A stretch of 64,000 nucleotides of DNA from Ignavibacteria bacterium (GCA_017302895.1 JAFLBV010000001.1:806001-870000); one strand, 5' to 3'. Counted from the first letter of the stretch, positions 43,111 to 53,532 are shown. Notes: generated from the sequence alone by a model not told the origin. Program-made: numbers and translations.

Positions 43111-44841
43111 CTACTTCATTAAGATCATTTTCTTCGTAGCAAGATTTACATTATCGGAAACGAGTCTGTAGAAGTAGATACCGCTTGGTACTGTATAACC
43201 GGCGGCGGCTCTGCTGTCCCACTGATATTTATATGTTCCGGGAGCAAGTTCCTGATTCACAAGGATGTTCACGAGTTCGCCTGCTGCGTTGAAGATTTCA
43301 AGACGCATGTTGGCTGTTTTTGCTACATTGAATGAAATCGTTGTAGTCGGGTTAAAAGGATTCGGGAAGTTCTGGTTTAGAGCGAACTCTGATGGAACTC
43401 CTGATTCTTCTTTTTCGAGACCAACGATTCCCCACATTGCCTGATAGTATCTCCAAAGAGTATCTGCAAGCGCGATATCTGTTGATTCTGACCAGTCTGT
43501 AAGTGTTGCATCTGTGATACCGAAACCATAACCGGTTCCTCTTGTGCCTTGACCATTTCTGTGGCACGAAACAGCACATGTATTAATCTGACCACCGGTA
43601 ACATTTGCATAAGTGATAGTCAGGTTTGGTCTGATTGGCATGAAGCTGTGGTTGGAAATGTCATAAGCTCTTGCAGTGGTGGCATTCTGAGTCATGTGGC
43701 AGTTAACGCACTGGCTGATTGACTGTGAATGTTTTGTATGGTTGTTGATACCGCCTGTTTCAGCAGCTTTGTCAGCATGACATGAAACGCAACCGACACC
43801 AGGTGTAAGGGAGTTGAAATCCTGTTTCAACTGATGTGACTGTGCTGTTTCCTGATGAGGATCATGGCAGGTAACGCATGTCATTCCAAAATTGGAGTTA
43901 AAGTGTTTGGCGTATTTGAAATCCATCGACTGCTGGTGGTGTTGTTTCGATGTTTTTCCATCGGGCCACAAGCCGCCTTTGTAAGTTACATATCCAGCGA
44001 GATCTTCGCCAACAGGGTAGGTTTTGCCGGTTACTTCATCATACGGATATTCGAATACTTTACCCTTGCTGGTTCCTCTGAAATGGCACTGACCGCAAAC
44101 ATCAAGTTTTCTGTCGTATGAAAGGTCGGTAAGTTTGTTGACATGGCCCGGTCCTGCGAATGCAGAAGGATGTCCGTGGCATGATTCGCAACCAACAACT
44201 ATGTTGTCAGCGCTGCTGCTGTTTGCCCAGCCGTAAGTCCATGATGTGTCGGTGCCACTTACATTTACAGTAACTGTATTGGTGTTGTTACCCGGAACAA
44301 CATGGCATCCGGCACAATTTTTATCCCATGATTTTGCACGGAAAACATTGTCCTGAGGTTTCAAAGCACCGGTTGATGTAAACCAGTTCTGAGGATTGTA
44401 AGCCGCCCAGTTTCCGGTGGAGTTGTCAAGATATTTCTTGAGGTTCCACTGTACAGGTGGAATGTAATAGCTTAAGCCAATTTTTACGAGGTATCTCTGT
44501 TTCCAGCCACCACCGTAGGTGTATTCAACTTTGTATTCAACCTGTGATCCTGAGACAGGATTTAATTGTATGAAGTAATCTGCTCCTGAGGTGCGGAAAG
44601 TAACGGTAGCGTTTCCATAAGCAGCACCCATCGAGACGGTTTGTGAATAATCACCTTTCATGGTCTCGGTAGAAGGGAGAAGATGGATTTTCGAGTGTAA
44701 TGTCGCTTTCCACGAATTAAAACCGGGGAAAGTACGGAGCGTTCCCTGATGACACATCTGGCAGGATTGTACTCCAACATAATTTTGTGCATTGGCTGCA
44801 AAAGTAAGTGCAACCAGCAACAGGGTTAGGATTCTTTTCAT
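43111..44841 (-). CDS. Secreted multiheme cytochrome c with T9SS sorting domain
   Basis: The 576-residue protein has a signal peptide (MKRILTLLLVALTFAANAQ). Seven CxxCH heme-binding motifs occur in order (CQMCH, CAGCH, CESCH, CGQCH, CVTCH, CVSCH, CVNCH), followed by CAVSCH, a CxxxCH variant, so up to eight c-type hemes. The arrangement resembles the cytochrome c554/multiheme superfamily. The C-terminal ~85 residues (FALNQNFPNPFNP to KKMILMK) are a T9SS sorting domain, so the protein should be exported to the cell surface. Extracellular electron transfer or a surface reductase is plausible. No partner redox gene adjoins. Confidence 0.88.
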   Translation of the reverse strand: MKRILTLLLVALTFAANAQNYVGVQSCQMCHQGTLRTFPGFNSWKATLHSKIHLLPSTETMKGDYSQTVSMGAAYGNATVTFRTSGADYFIQLNPVSGSQVEYKVEYTYGGGWKQRYLVKIGLSYYIPPVQWNLKKYLDNSTGNWAAYNPQNWFTSTGALKPQDNVFRAKSWDKNCAGCHVVPGNNTNTVTVNVSGTDTSWTYGWANSSSADNIVVGCESCHGHPSAFAGPGHVNKLTDLSYDRKLDVCGQCHFRGTSKGKVFEYPYDEVTGKTYPVGEDLAGYVTYKGGLWPDGKTSKQHHQQSMDFKYAKHFNSNFGMTCVTCHDPHQETAQSHQLKQDFNSLTPGVGCVSCHADKAAETGGINNHTKHSQSISQCVNCHMTQNATTARAYDISNHSFMPIRPNLTITYANVTGGQINTCAVSCHRNGQGTRGTGYGFGITDATLTDWSESTDIALADTLWRYYQAMWGIVGLEKEESGVPSEFALNQNFPNPFNPTTTISFNVAKTANMRLEIFNAAGELVNILVNQELAPGTYKYQWDSRAAAGYTVPSGIYFYRLVSDNVNLATKKMILMK

Positions 44842-44993
44842 TATTTTTACCTCTTTATGAGAAATTGATCGCTTTCAATTCAAACTTAACTCTTTTTAAG
44901 ATATCAGCATCATAAACAAATATGAAAAAATATTCATTTTTTATTCTCATCGTTATTAAATATGTTTTTGTGTCAATAACTGAAAATTATTAA

Positions 44994-45665
44994 ATGAACA
45001 TCCTAATTGTCGATGATGAAGAACAACTTACCCTCTCCCTGAAGAAACTTTTTCAGGAGGAAGGGCATAATGCAACCATCGCTTTTGACGGCGAAAGAGG
45101 GTGGGAATTGCTGCAAGACCTGAAGTTTGATATTATAATTCTCGACTGGGTGATGCCAAAACTGAACGGAATCGACCTCTGTCGCAGAATCCGTAAGGAA
45201 GGCATCTCGACCCCTGTTATCCTTCTGACCGCAATGGGAAATGTCTCAAATGTTGTCGAGGGCCTCAACCACGGTGCAGACGACTACATCACAAAACCCT
45301 TCTCTTTCGAAGAACTGATTGCAAGGGTGATGGCTGTCAGCAGAAGATACGACAAGACAAACGAGGTGATCCATTTCGATGTTTTCTCTCTCGATCTTCT
45401 TGCCCGCACACTTGAGTGTAGTGCCGGGAATATAAAACTCACCGAAAAAGAATTTGATATCCTTAAATTCTTTCTCGAGAACAGAAACAAACTCGTTTCA
45501 AAAGAGAACATTATCAAAGGGGTCTGGGGGCTCGATTTCATTCCCCAAACCAACTTTGTAGAAGCTTCAATAAAAAACATCAGAAAAAGACTCGCAGAGT
45601 TTTCTGAAAAGAAATTTATAAAAAATGTCTATGGCGAAGGCTATTTTTTCTCGGTTGATGAATAA
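44994..45665 (+). CDS. OmpR-family response regulator
   Basis: The 223-residue protein has a receiver domain (LIVDDEEQ, acceptor Asp51 in IILDWVMP, Lys in YITKPFSFEEL) and an OmpR-type winged-helix DNA-binding domain (LTEKEFDILKFFLENRNKLVSKENII ... VEASIKNIRKRL). It is coupled to the histidine kinase gene downstream by an eight-base overlap, a standard two-component pair. The regulon is unknown. Confidence 0.93.
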   Translation: MNILIVDDEEQLTLSLKKLFQEEGHNATIAFDGERGWELLQDLKFDIIILDWVMPKLNGIDLCRRIRKEGISTPVILLTAMGNVSNVVEGLNHGADDYITKPFSFEELIARVMAVSRRYDKTNEVIHFDVFSLDLLARTLECSAGNIKLTEKEFDILKFFLENRNKLVSKENIIKGVWGLDFIPQTNFVEASIKNIRKRLAEFSEKKFIKNVYGEGYFFSVDE

Positions 45666-47061
45666 AATCAGAAGCGTCTTTACTTTTTCTGTCAGAAACA
45701 TCTTTTTTTGGATACTCTTCCTTTTCATCTCCTTTTTCATGATTTTTTCCGTCTTTTCGATTTTTTCGATCAGGAAAATTTTGCAAAATTCGGTCGATAA
45801 CAGCCTCAGGCACGAAACTGAAAAACTCCTGAACACCCTCGCTTACGAGAAAGATTCCATCAGGATTGTCAGTAATGTCGAACTTGCCGAAAGGGATTTT
45901 CACGAGATCACACAGCACCCCTTCCTGCTACAGATTTATGATTTGAACGGCAAAAACCTGCTTTTAAGCGAAAACATTACCAAATTTAATCGAATCGAAA
46001 AACCCCTGGCTGATCCAGTGGAACTTCCGCTGTACGATGATATGGAAATCGGTGAAAACAATCTCAGAGTCTATTACTCTGCGATCAATTCCAAAGAGGG
46101 TAAAAAAGCGATTCTCCAACTCGCTACTCTTAACAACGAACTCTTCAGAAGGCTCGACGAATCGATTAAGTATCATGCATTCCTGATTCTGATAACCATT
46201 CTGGTGATAATCCCCCTCTCCGTTTACATCTCCCGGCGAACTTTCCGTCCCGTTGAGGAAATAGTCAACATCGCAAAATCGATTTCTGCGAACAATCTGA
46301 ACGGCAGAATCGAAAACAAAGCTGAACCCGAAGACCCCATCGGCGGACTCCGCGACACTCTTAACCAGTTGTTCAACCGGCTTGAATTTGAGTTCTCACA
46401 AATAAGCGGCTTCAACAACAATGCTTCACATCAGTTGATGAATCCCCTTACTGCAATGAAAACCGAAATTGAATTTGCCATGCGAAGGGAGAGAACCAAA
46501 GAGGAATATATGGAGGCTTTCAAGGTACTCGATTCTCAAACCGAAAAAATGATAGCCATTGTTAAAAAACTTCTCACTCTCTCAAAAATTAAAATGGAAG
46601 GGGAGAAAAACGGCTCGATTATCAATCTTTCAAGAATCGTCGAAGATTCCGCAGGAAAGGACAATAAAAGAATTTTATCGGAAATCGAACACTCGGTGTT
46701 TGTGAAAGGGGATGCAGATCTCATTGCGATGGTAGTTGGAAATCTGGTCGAAAACGGTCTGAAATATTCTGATGAAAGTGAAAAAGTAGTGCTCGCTTTA
46801 AAGCGGGTAAACGGCTCTGCATCCATTATTGTCGAGGATAACGGAATTGGAATCCCCGAAGAAGAGAGAGAAAAAGTCTTCACAAGTTTCTATCGAGCCA
46901 CCAATGCCGAAAAATATGGCATTAACGGGTATGGACTTGGTTTATCCCTCGCCAAAACCATCATAAACGGGTTTGATGGCAATATTGCACTCACCGACAA
47001 TTTCCCCAAAGGAACAAGAATTACGGTTACTTTTCCTGTAATTAATGTAGAACAGGATTAA
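45658..47061 (+). CDS. Sensor histidine kinase partner of the OmpR-type regulator
   Basis: From the ATG at 45658 the protein has 467 residues. An in-frame ATG at 45625 would add 11 residues inside the regulator gene. Order: transmembrane helix (~10-32), periplasmic sensor (~33-165), second helix (~168-186), HAMP (SRRTFRPVEEIVNIAKSI), dimerisation domain with the acceptor His258 in ASHQLMNPLTAM, and ATPase domain (NLVENGLKY, DNGIGIPEEE, GYGLGLSLAKTI). The eight-base overlap with the regulator supports the pairing. Confidence 0.92.
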   Translation: MNKIRSVFTFSVRNIFFWILFLFISFFMIFSVFSIFSIRKILQNSVDNSLRHETEKLLNTLAYEKDSIRIVSNVELAERDFHEITQHPFLLQIYDLNGKNLLLSENITKFNRIEKPLADPVELPLYDDMEIGENNLRVYYSAINSKEGKKAILQLATLNNELFRRLDESIKYHAFLILITILVIIPLSVYISRRTFRPVEEIVNIAKSISANNLNGRIENKAEPEDPIGGLRDTLNQLFNRLEFEFSQISGFNNNASHQLMNPLTAMKTEIEFAMRRERTKEEYMEAFKVLDSQTEKMIAIVKKLLTLSKIKMEGEKNGSIINLSRIVEDSAGKDNKRILSEIEHSVFVKGDADLIAMVVGNLVENGLKYSDESEKVVLALKRVNGSASIIVEDNGIGIPEEEREKVFTSFYRATNAEKYGINGYGLGLSLAKTIINGFDGNIALTDNFPKGTRITVTFPVINVEQD

Positions 47062-47071
47062 AAATTCTGAT

Positions 47072-47103
47072 TTTTCTGGTTTTATTATCGATTGGAAATT
47101 TTG
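47072..47103 (+). promoter_or_regulatory. Promoter of the TPR histidine kinase gene
   Basis: TTTT (47072-47075), 20 bases, AAATTTTG (47096-47103). Each box has one mismatch; spacing fits. It lies 12 bases before the ATG, so the leader would be short. Confidence 0.45.
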
Positions 47104-47115
47104 TAAGTTAATTAT

Positions 47116-49089
47116 ATGAAAATACATGATTTATTGAACAAGCTGAAAATTTCCGTTTTCTGTCTTCTGCTGTTTACTCCGCTGATTCTTGCCCAACCCA
47201 AATTAGACAGTGTTCTCAGATCAATACAATCTCTCGACGACACTTCCAAAGCAGGCATTCTCTCCCGCATATGCTGGGACAACAGAACCAATAACCCCTC
47301 ACTCGCTCTGAAATTCGGCAGGGAAGCTTTTGGTATTTATGAAAAACTGGGCGATGCCAAGAACAAGGGTTTGCTACTTGATTATTTCGGGGTAATTCAT
47401 TCGGAAACGGGGAATCTTGACTCTGCTTACTACTATTACAATGAGTCGTTCAAGTATGCCAAACTGGTCGGCGACTCCACTCAAATAGCCTACTCCTACA
47501 ACAATCTTGGTGACTATTTTTTCAAAAATGCACTCTATTCCGCTGCTCTCGAAAATATGATGCACGCCTTTCATATTTTCGAAAATATCGGTGACAAGCA
47601 AGGAATGGCTTATGCCCTCAACGACATAGGTGAAGTGTATCTGACGCAACAGGACTATGCCAAATCCCTAGATTACTTTATGAGATCCGCAGCTCTAAGA
47701 ATCGAAAGAGGTGACAAAAGAGGTCATGCAAAGTCGCTGATAAATATCGCTAACGCTTACACATATCTGGGTGAACTCGATAAAGCCAAAGAAGCCTTTT
47801 TAAAGGCTATTGAACAAAGCAAGCAAATTAATTATTCCAAAGGTATCTCTCAAGCTCTTCGAGGCATGAGTGATGTATACTTTAAGAAGAATGATTTTAA
47901 AACCGCTCTCGATTATTCCCTGAAATCGATCGAAATCGATAAAAAAATAGAAAACAAATACGGGGAGATAATCAATACCAACAGGATTGCCAAAATATAC
48001 ATGGAACTCGGGGATCTGGTTGCCGCTCAGAAATCCCTTGACTATACAAAATCAGAATCTCAAAAAACAGGTCATCAGGATCAGTTAATGGTCGCCTACG
48101 AGTACCTTACTGACCTCGCTGTGATGCAGGGTGATTACAAGCAGGCTTATATTGCTCTCAGAGAACACGCCCTTCTGAAAGACAAAATATTCAGTCAAAC
48201 TACATTGAACAAGATAGCCGATCTGCAAACTGCTTTCATGACCGAAAGAAAAGACCGTGAAAATGAAATCCTCAGAAAAGATGTCGAATATCAGAAGGTG
48301 ACGACTTCCTTTTTGATTATTGTTTCGCTTCTCGTTTTAGGAGGAATTATCCTGATGATCCTCCGCTATAAGTCGGAGAAAAAAGCCAAACTCCTTCTGG
48401 TAGAATTAAACTCGTCTAAAGACAGGTTCTTTTCCATTCTGGCACACGATCTTAAAAACCCGTTCTTCGCTGTAAAAAATCTTGCTGAGATTTTACACGA
48501 TGACTATGAGGAGATGGATGACGCTGAAAGGAAGGAGATGGCAAAGTCTATTAACAAAACCTCGGGACATCTTTCTCAACTCCTGAACAACCTCCTGACC
48601 TGGGCGAGAGCTCAGAGGGGAGAACTTGTGGTCAACCCTGCCGAGTTGAAGGTTTCTGAAATATTTGCCACCGTTATGGAATCATTTGAACCTTCTGCAT
48701 CTGCCAAGAAAATTAAGGTGGTGGCGAAATCGCCTGAGGATGTAACATTTAAAGGCGACAAATATATCCTGGAGACAATTCTGGGTAACCTCCTCAACAA
48801 TGCGATAAAATTTTCCTATCCCGACAGTTCCATCTTCATGGAAGCGATCAAAAAACCGGACTCCCTGGAGCTCTCTGTACTTGACCGCGGCACCGGAATG
48901 GACGAAGCTGTCCGCAAATCCCTTTTCGATAACAGTCCAAACGAGTCAGCTCCCGGCACCGGAAATGAAAAAGGAACCGGGCTTGGCTTAAAACTGGTTA
49001 AGGAACTCGCCGATATCCACAAATGCACACTCTCCGTGGAATCGGAACAGGGAAAAGGGAGCAGGTTCACACTGTCCGTGCCGGTTTAA
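47116..49089 (+). CDS. TPR-containing sensor histidine kinase
   Basis: The 657-residue protein has a signal peptide (to ~residue 26), a long periplasmic array of tetratricopeptide repeats (~45-340; for example IAYSYNNLGDYFFKNALYSAALE and MAYALNDIGEVYLTQQDYAK), a transmembrane helix (~398-418) and a cytoplasmic kinase. The acceptor His444 is in SILAHDLKNPF, with ATPase motifs NLLNNAIKF, DRGTGMDE and GTGLGLKLV. This domain set is common in Bacteroidota. No own response regulator follows; the regulator at 44994 is a candidate partner. Confidence 0.92.
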   Translation: MKIHDLLNKLKISVFCLLLFTPLILAQPKLDSVLRSIQSLDDTSKAGILSRICWDNRTNNPSLALKFGREAFGIYEKLGDAKNKGLLLDYFGVIHSETGNLDSAYYYYNESFKYAKLVGDSTQIAYSYNNLGDYFFKNALYSAALENMMHAFHIFENIGDKQGMAYALNDIGEVYLTQQDYAKSLDYFMRSAALRIERGDKRGHAKSLINIANAYTYLGELDKAKEAFLKAIEQSKQINYSKGISQALRGMSDVYFKKNDFKTALDYSLKSIEIDKKIENKYGEIINTNRIAKIYMELGDLVAAQKSLDYTKSESQKTGHQDQLMVAYEYLTDLAVMQGDYKQAYIALREHALLKDKIFSQTTLNKIADLQTAFMTERKDRENEILRKDVEYQKVTTSFLIIVSLLVLGGIILMILRYKSEKKAKLLLVELNSSKDRFFSILAHDLKNPFFAVKNLAEILHDDYEEMDDAERKEMAKSINKTSGHLSQLLNNLLTWARAQRGELVVNPAELKVSEIFATVMESFEPSASAKKIKVVAKSPEDVTFKGDKYILETILGNLLNNAIKFSYPDSSIFMEAIKKPDSLELSVLDRGTGMDEAVRKSLFDNSPNESAPGTGNEKGTGLGLKLVKELADIHKCTLSVESEQGKGSRFTLSVPV

Positions 49090-49175
49090 ACCCTTGAATC
49101 CTCCATCAAAAATCCGGGATGATCAGCCTCGTCGCGTTATAACCATAAGCTCACGCTGTTCCCCTCTGTTGTTCT

Positions 49176-52100
49176 CTAAGAATCCTTTTTCTCAAACCAT
49201 GGATAAAAAGCCGGAATCAAAACAAGTGTCAGCAATGTTGAAGAGATTAACCCTCCGATTACAACGGTTGCCAGCGGTTTCTGTATTTCAGATCCGGCAC
49301 CCGTGGCAAATAGCATTGGAATAAGACTTGTAATTGCTATCAATGCTGTCATTAACACAGGTCTCAAGCGTGACATGCTTCCTGTTTTGATTGCCTCATG
49401 AAGTTCCATCCCATTTTCTTTCAGATCAGCAATATATGACACAAGTACAACACCATTTAACACCGCAACTCCAAATAATACGATAAAACCAACTGATGCA
49501 GGAACAGATAAAAACTGCCCTGAAATGTACAATGAAAACACTCCTCCTATTAATGCAAATGGAAGATTTGACATCACCAACAGCACTCGCCTGATTGATC
49601 TGAAAGTAACAAAAAGTAATAAAAATATTAAACCAACCGCCAAAGGCCCAATTATTACCAGTTTTTCGGTAGCTCTCTGTTGGTTTTCAAATTGCCCACC
49701 CCAGGAAAGATAATATCCTGAAGGCAGTCTGACACCTTCTTTGAGCTTTTCTTTCACTTCTGCAACAAATCCACCCATGTCTCTACCACTTATATTCAAT
49801 TCTATCCCGATCCTTCTAATACCATCCTGACGGCTGATCTGGACAGGACCTTCGATAATCCCTATTGTTGCCAACTGTCGAAGTGGAAGACGGTTTTCCG
49901 TTTTGGTCGGGACCATGATATTACCAATTGATTCGACCGAATTCCTGTATCTCTCAGGAAGTCTTAAGACAATATCAAAACTTCGATTTTTTTCAAAAAA
50001 ACGGGAAGCTGTTTTTCCCGCAATCGCAATTTCAATAATATTTTGCACATCACTTATATTCAGTCCGTACCGAGCAATTTTACTCCTGTCAATTTTGACG
50101 GTTAGATATGGTTGCCCGCCTACTTTTTCAGCCATAATATCTTCCGCTCCATCAACAGAGGAGAGAATACTGACTATTTCCCCAGCTTTGAGTTTAAGGG
50201 TATCCAAATCTTCTCCAAAGAGTTTGATGATCAATTGTGACTTTGTTCCGGCAACCAACTCATCAATTCTGCACTGGATCGGTTGACTGAATCCAAATCC
50301 TATCCCGGGGATGGTTTCAAGCGATTCACGCATTCTGCCAAACAACTCTTCCCGCGAAATATCTTCCTTCCACTCACTTCTCGGCTTCAGTATCCCAACA
50401 AGTCCCGTCTTATCAACACCCCGGGTATCAAGAGCTGTGCTTGTCTGCCCCGTTTTACTTACAACTGTTCCAAGTTCTGCAAATTCCTTAAGTTTTTTTG
50501 AAACAAGTTTGTTGATTTCCATTGCTTTATCGAGAGAGACACCGGGCAACAACGCAACATCCGCATCAAATGCTCCTTCGTCCATAATGGGAATAAACTC
50601 TGTTCCCAACCTGGTGAAAGTAAAGAGTGCAGCCGCCAAAAACAAAAAAGCAACACCCAGAATAATTGCTTTCTTCCTTTGGGCAATCTCAAATATCCTC
50701 AGATAGTACCTCTGAGCATATTTCATAACAAAACTCTCTTTTTCAGGCTGAGCTTTTAAGAAGATTGAACACAACACAGGAGTTATAAAAATTGATATCA
50801 AGAGAGAGCATATAATCGCGGCTCCTACTGTAAGGGCAAGCGGTGCGAACATCTTCCCTTCAATCCCCTCGAGGGTGAGAATCGGGATAAATGTGGTTGC
50901 TATGATTATTTCGCCGAGGATACTTGGTTTCCTCACTTCAAGCACACCCTTAAGTACTGTGGAAAGTTTTTGAGAATCACCGTTTGATTCACTCAAATGT
51001 CTTTGAACATTTTCCACTTGAATAATCGCTGCGTCAATGATTATACCAATCGAAATTGCGAGTCCACCAAGCGACATCAAATTTGCGCTTAAACCAACAA
51101 CTTTCATCACGATAAATGTTGCACACAAAGTTAATGGCAGAGCAATTAGAACTACAAGGCTTGCTCTGAAACTTCTAAGCAAGAGATAAAGAATCAAAAG
51201 GACAAGAATTGCTCCTTCCATTAACGCCCTGTTAACTGTGTTTACACTGGCGTTTACAATCTCTGACCTGTCATAATAGGGTACAATTTTTAATCCGTCC
51301 GGAAGCACATTACCTGTGTTGATTTCTTCCACTTTCTCTTTTACCGCTTCCACAACCTCTCTGCTGTTCTCCCCCCTGAGCATCATTACAATTCCTCCAA
51401 CAGCTTCCTGCTTACCATCTATCATGGCTGCACCGGTTCTTACAGCTTCTCCAATTTTAATTTCGGCAACTTCCCCCAAAAGAACCGGTGTTCCGTCCGA
51501 TGATTTAAGCACTATATCCCTGATATCATTCAGATTTTCAATCAATCCCACCCCACGAACAATATATTGGTCGGAGTTCTTCTCGAGAATATTCCCACCG
51601 ACATTCTGGTTGTTATTCGTAACTGCAGCAAAAACATCATTTGCCGAGATATCGAACTTTACTAATTTTTCAGGACTTATATTCACCTGATACTGTTTAA
51701 AGTATCCCCCAAATGAGTTTATCTCATTCACCCCATTTATACTCTTAAGGAAAGGAGTGATTACCCATTCTTGCAGAGTCCTCAATTCAGTAAGATATTT
51801 TATTCTTTCTATTGAATCCGCTGGGGATTTCCCCTCAATTGTATATTGATATATCTCACCCATCGCCGTGGCGACTGGACCCAAAGTCATCTCCACGCCT
51901 GCAGGCACCTGTTCCCTGGCTTCGGCAAGTCTTTCGAAAACAAGCTGCCTTGCAAAATAGATATCAACATTATCTTTGAAAATTATAGTCACTATCGAGA
52001 GACCAAATTTGGTAACCGATCTTAATTGCTCAACATCGGGCAAACCCCGCATCGACATCTCAATAGGATATGTAACATCCCTCTCTATTTCAATAGCAGA

Positions 52101-52268
52101 CAAACCGTCTGCATGGCTAATTATTTCGACTTGATTGTTTGTTACATCAGGGAAAGCGTCAATGGGGAGATTGATATAAGAATATATCCCAAGAACAGCA
52201 ATTACAAGGGAAACAAATACCACCAATCCTCGTTGATTAAGTATGAAGATTACTATTTTTTCAAGCAT
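49176..52268 (-). CDS. RND heavy-metal efflux pump (CzcA/CusA family)
   Basis: This 1030-residue inner-membrane pump begins MLEKIVIFILNQRGLVVF and has the HME-RND motifs LPIDAFPDVTNNQVEI, SKTGQTSTALDTRG, and in transmembrane helix 4 the proton-relay region IGIIIDAAIIQVENV. Twelve hydrophobic helices and two large periplasmic loops are present. Family members export divalent or monovalent metal ions with energy from the proton gradient. It is coupled to the adaptor gene (TAATG overlap). An outer-membrane TolC-like gene is absent from this operon. Confidence 0.93.
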   Translation of the reverse strand: MLEKIVIFILNQRGLVVFVSLVIAVLGIYSYINLPIDAFPDVTNNQVEIISHADGLSAIEIERDVTYPIEMSMRGLPDVEQLRSVTKFGLSIVTIIFKDNVDIYFARQLVFERLAEAREQVPAGVEMTLGPVATAMGEIYQYTIEGKSPADSIERIKYLTELRTLQEWVITPFLKSINGVNEINSFGGYFKQYQVNISPEKLVKFDISANDVFAAVTNNNQNVGGNILEKNSDQYIVRGVGLIENLNDIRDIVLKSSDGTPVLLGEVAEIKIGEAVRTGAAMIDGKQEAVGGIVMMLRGENSREVVEAVKEKVEEINTGNVLPDGLKIVPYYDRSEIVNASVNTVNRALMEGAILVLLILYLLLRSFRASLVVLIALPLTLCATFIVMKVVGLSANLMSLGGLAISIGIIIDAAIIQVENVQRHLSESNGDSQKLSTVLKGVLEVRKPSILGEIIIATTFIPILTLEGIEGKMFAPLALTVGAAIICSLLISIFITPVLCSIFLKAQPEKESFVMKYAQRYYLRIFEIAQRKKAIILGVAFLFLAAALFTFTRLGTEFIPIMDEGAFDADVALLPGVSLDKAMEINKLVSKKLKEFAELGTVVSKTGQTSTALDTRGVDKTGLVGILKPRSEWKEDISREELFGRMRESLETIPGIGFGFSQPIQCRIDELVAGTKSQLIIKLFGEDLDTLKLKAGEIVSILSSVDGAEDIMAEKVGGQPYLTVKIDRSKIARYGLNISDVQNIIEIAIAGKTASRFFEKNRSFDIVLRLPERYRNSVESIGNIMVPTKTENRLPLRQLATIGIIEGPVQISRQDGIRRIGIELNISGRDMGGFVAEVKEKLKEGVRLPSGYYLSWGGQFENQQRATEKLVIIGPLAVGLIFLLLFVTFRSIRRVLLVMSNLPFALIGGVFSLYISGQFLSVPASVGFIVLFGVAVLNGVVLVSYIADLKENGMELHEAIKTGSMSRLRPVLMTALIAITSLIPMLFATGAGSEIQKPLATVVIGGLISSTLLTLVLIPAFYPWFEKKDS

Positions 52269-53431
52269 TAGTGCGCATCCCCTTCAATTTCTTCCTTCTT
52301 AAGCTCTGATTTTAGATAAAATGAACCCTTAGTAACCACTTTCTCGCCTGCTTTAAGACCTTTAGTAATCTCAACCTTTTCATCCAAATGAAATCCGGTT
52401 TTTACAATTCGTTTCTCGAAAAGAGTGTCATTAATCTGGACAAAAACATACTCTTCCGACCCCTCTTTCACGAGAGCCTCAGAATCCAGCATCAAGGTTT
52501 CAACTTCTTCTCCAATACGGATAGTCATCTCGCCAAACATTTCCGGTTTAAGTTTGCCTCCTCTGTTCGGAATCTCACCCCGAATAGTAATTGTGCGGGT
52601 TTTTTCATCAACCGTCTGACCGATATTTATAATATTGCCGGAAAATTCCTCATCATCATAAGCAAGGGTGACAAAGGTTAGTTTCCCTGTTTTTACTATT
52701 CTGTTTATATCTTTTTCATAAACCTGCCCGTCAACCCAGACACTGCTTGTATTTAAAATCCGCAAACCATTTGAAGTTGATTCAACAAGTTGACCCGTAA
52801 CCAGGTTTCTCTCAACTACAGTCCCGTTGATCGGCGATTTTATGTAGAGGAGTCCCGAAGAGTGCAGGGCATCCCCTTTTACATCAAAAACATCCTTGTC
52901 TTCAAGCCCGACAGCATGTATTTTTTTATCTTCAGCATTAAAATCTGCCAGTGCCCTGTTATATTCAGCGTTAGCCTGGTCCAGCATTTGTTGTGAACTG
53001 AACCCTTTCTCGAATAATGTTTTTTCTCTCTCAAGAGTCGATTTTGCGAAATCCAGATTTGCCTTGGCTTTTATCAAACCGGCTTTTAGTGCGCCAATTT
53101 CCAGACTTTCGATTGAGAAAAGGACCTGCCCCTGCTTGACATTGTCTCCAACATTTACATAGACCTTCTTAATTCTTCCCTGTACCAGTGATCCGATCAA
53201 GGCTTCAGAGTTTTGGTTTGTTACAATTTTGGCAGGTATACTTAGAAACCCTTTTGCATTCGTCAGTTGAAGGGTTTCGACCTTTAGTCCAATATCTTTT
53301 TGAACCGCTTTTGTTAATTTAATTTCGATCGCACCACTTTTTTCATCGTGATGTTCTTCTTTCGTAACCTTTTGTTCATCCCCGGAACAACCCACAAGGA
53401 TAAATAAAAGCATCGTAATAATTGAGTACAT
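52268..53431 (-). CDS. Periplasmic adaptor of the metal efflux pump (lipoprotein)
   Basis: From the ATG at 53431 the protein has 387 residues. A TTG at 53488 would add a non-signal stretch. The N terminus MYSIITMLLFILVGCSGDEQ is a lipoprotein signal, then a linker rich in His/Glu (KEEHHDEKSG). The rest is a membrane-fusion protein: barrel-sandwich lipoyl half (GQVLFSIESLEIG), helical hairpin (AKANLDFAKSTLEREKTLFEKG), and beta-barrel (TLAYDDEEFSGNIINIGQTV). It links the RND pump to an outer-membrane channel. It overlaps the pump gene by one base. Confidence 0.9.
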   Translation of the reverse strand: MYSIITMLLFILVGCSGDEQKVTKEEHHDEKSGAIEIKLTKAVQKDIGLKVETLQLTNAKGFLSIPAKIVTNQNSEALIGSLVQGRIKKVYVNVGDNVKQGQVLFSIESLEIGALKAGLIKAKANLDFAKSTLEREKTLFEKGFSSQQMLDQANAEYNRALADFNAEDKKIHAVGLEDKDVFDVKGDALHSSGLLYIKSPINGTVVERNLVTGQLVESTSNGLRILNTSSVWVDGQVYEKDINRIVKTGKLTFVTLAYDDEEFSGNIINIGQTVDEKTRTITIRGEIPNRGGKLKPEMFGEMTIRIGEEVETLMLDSEALVKEGSEEYVFVQINDTLFEKRIVKTGFHLDEKVEITKGLKAGEKVVTKGSFYLKSELKKEEIEGDAH

Positions 53432-53532
53432 TTTTAGTGAAGAATCCAATTTTGCTCCAAAACAAATAAAACAGTGAAAGCCCTTCAAAAGAAGAGCGAA
53501 AAATCATAATTAAATTGTTGTTTTAGGAGAGG

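Noticed and set aside
45625..45657. Earlier start for the sensor kinase
   Set aside because: It would lie deep in the regulator gene; the ATG at 45658 gives the usual short overlap and begins directly before the first membrane helix.
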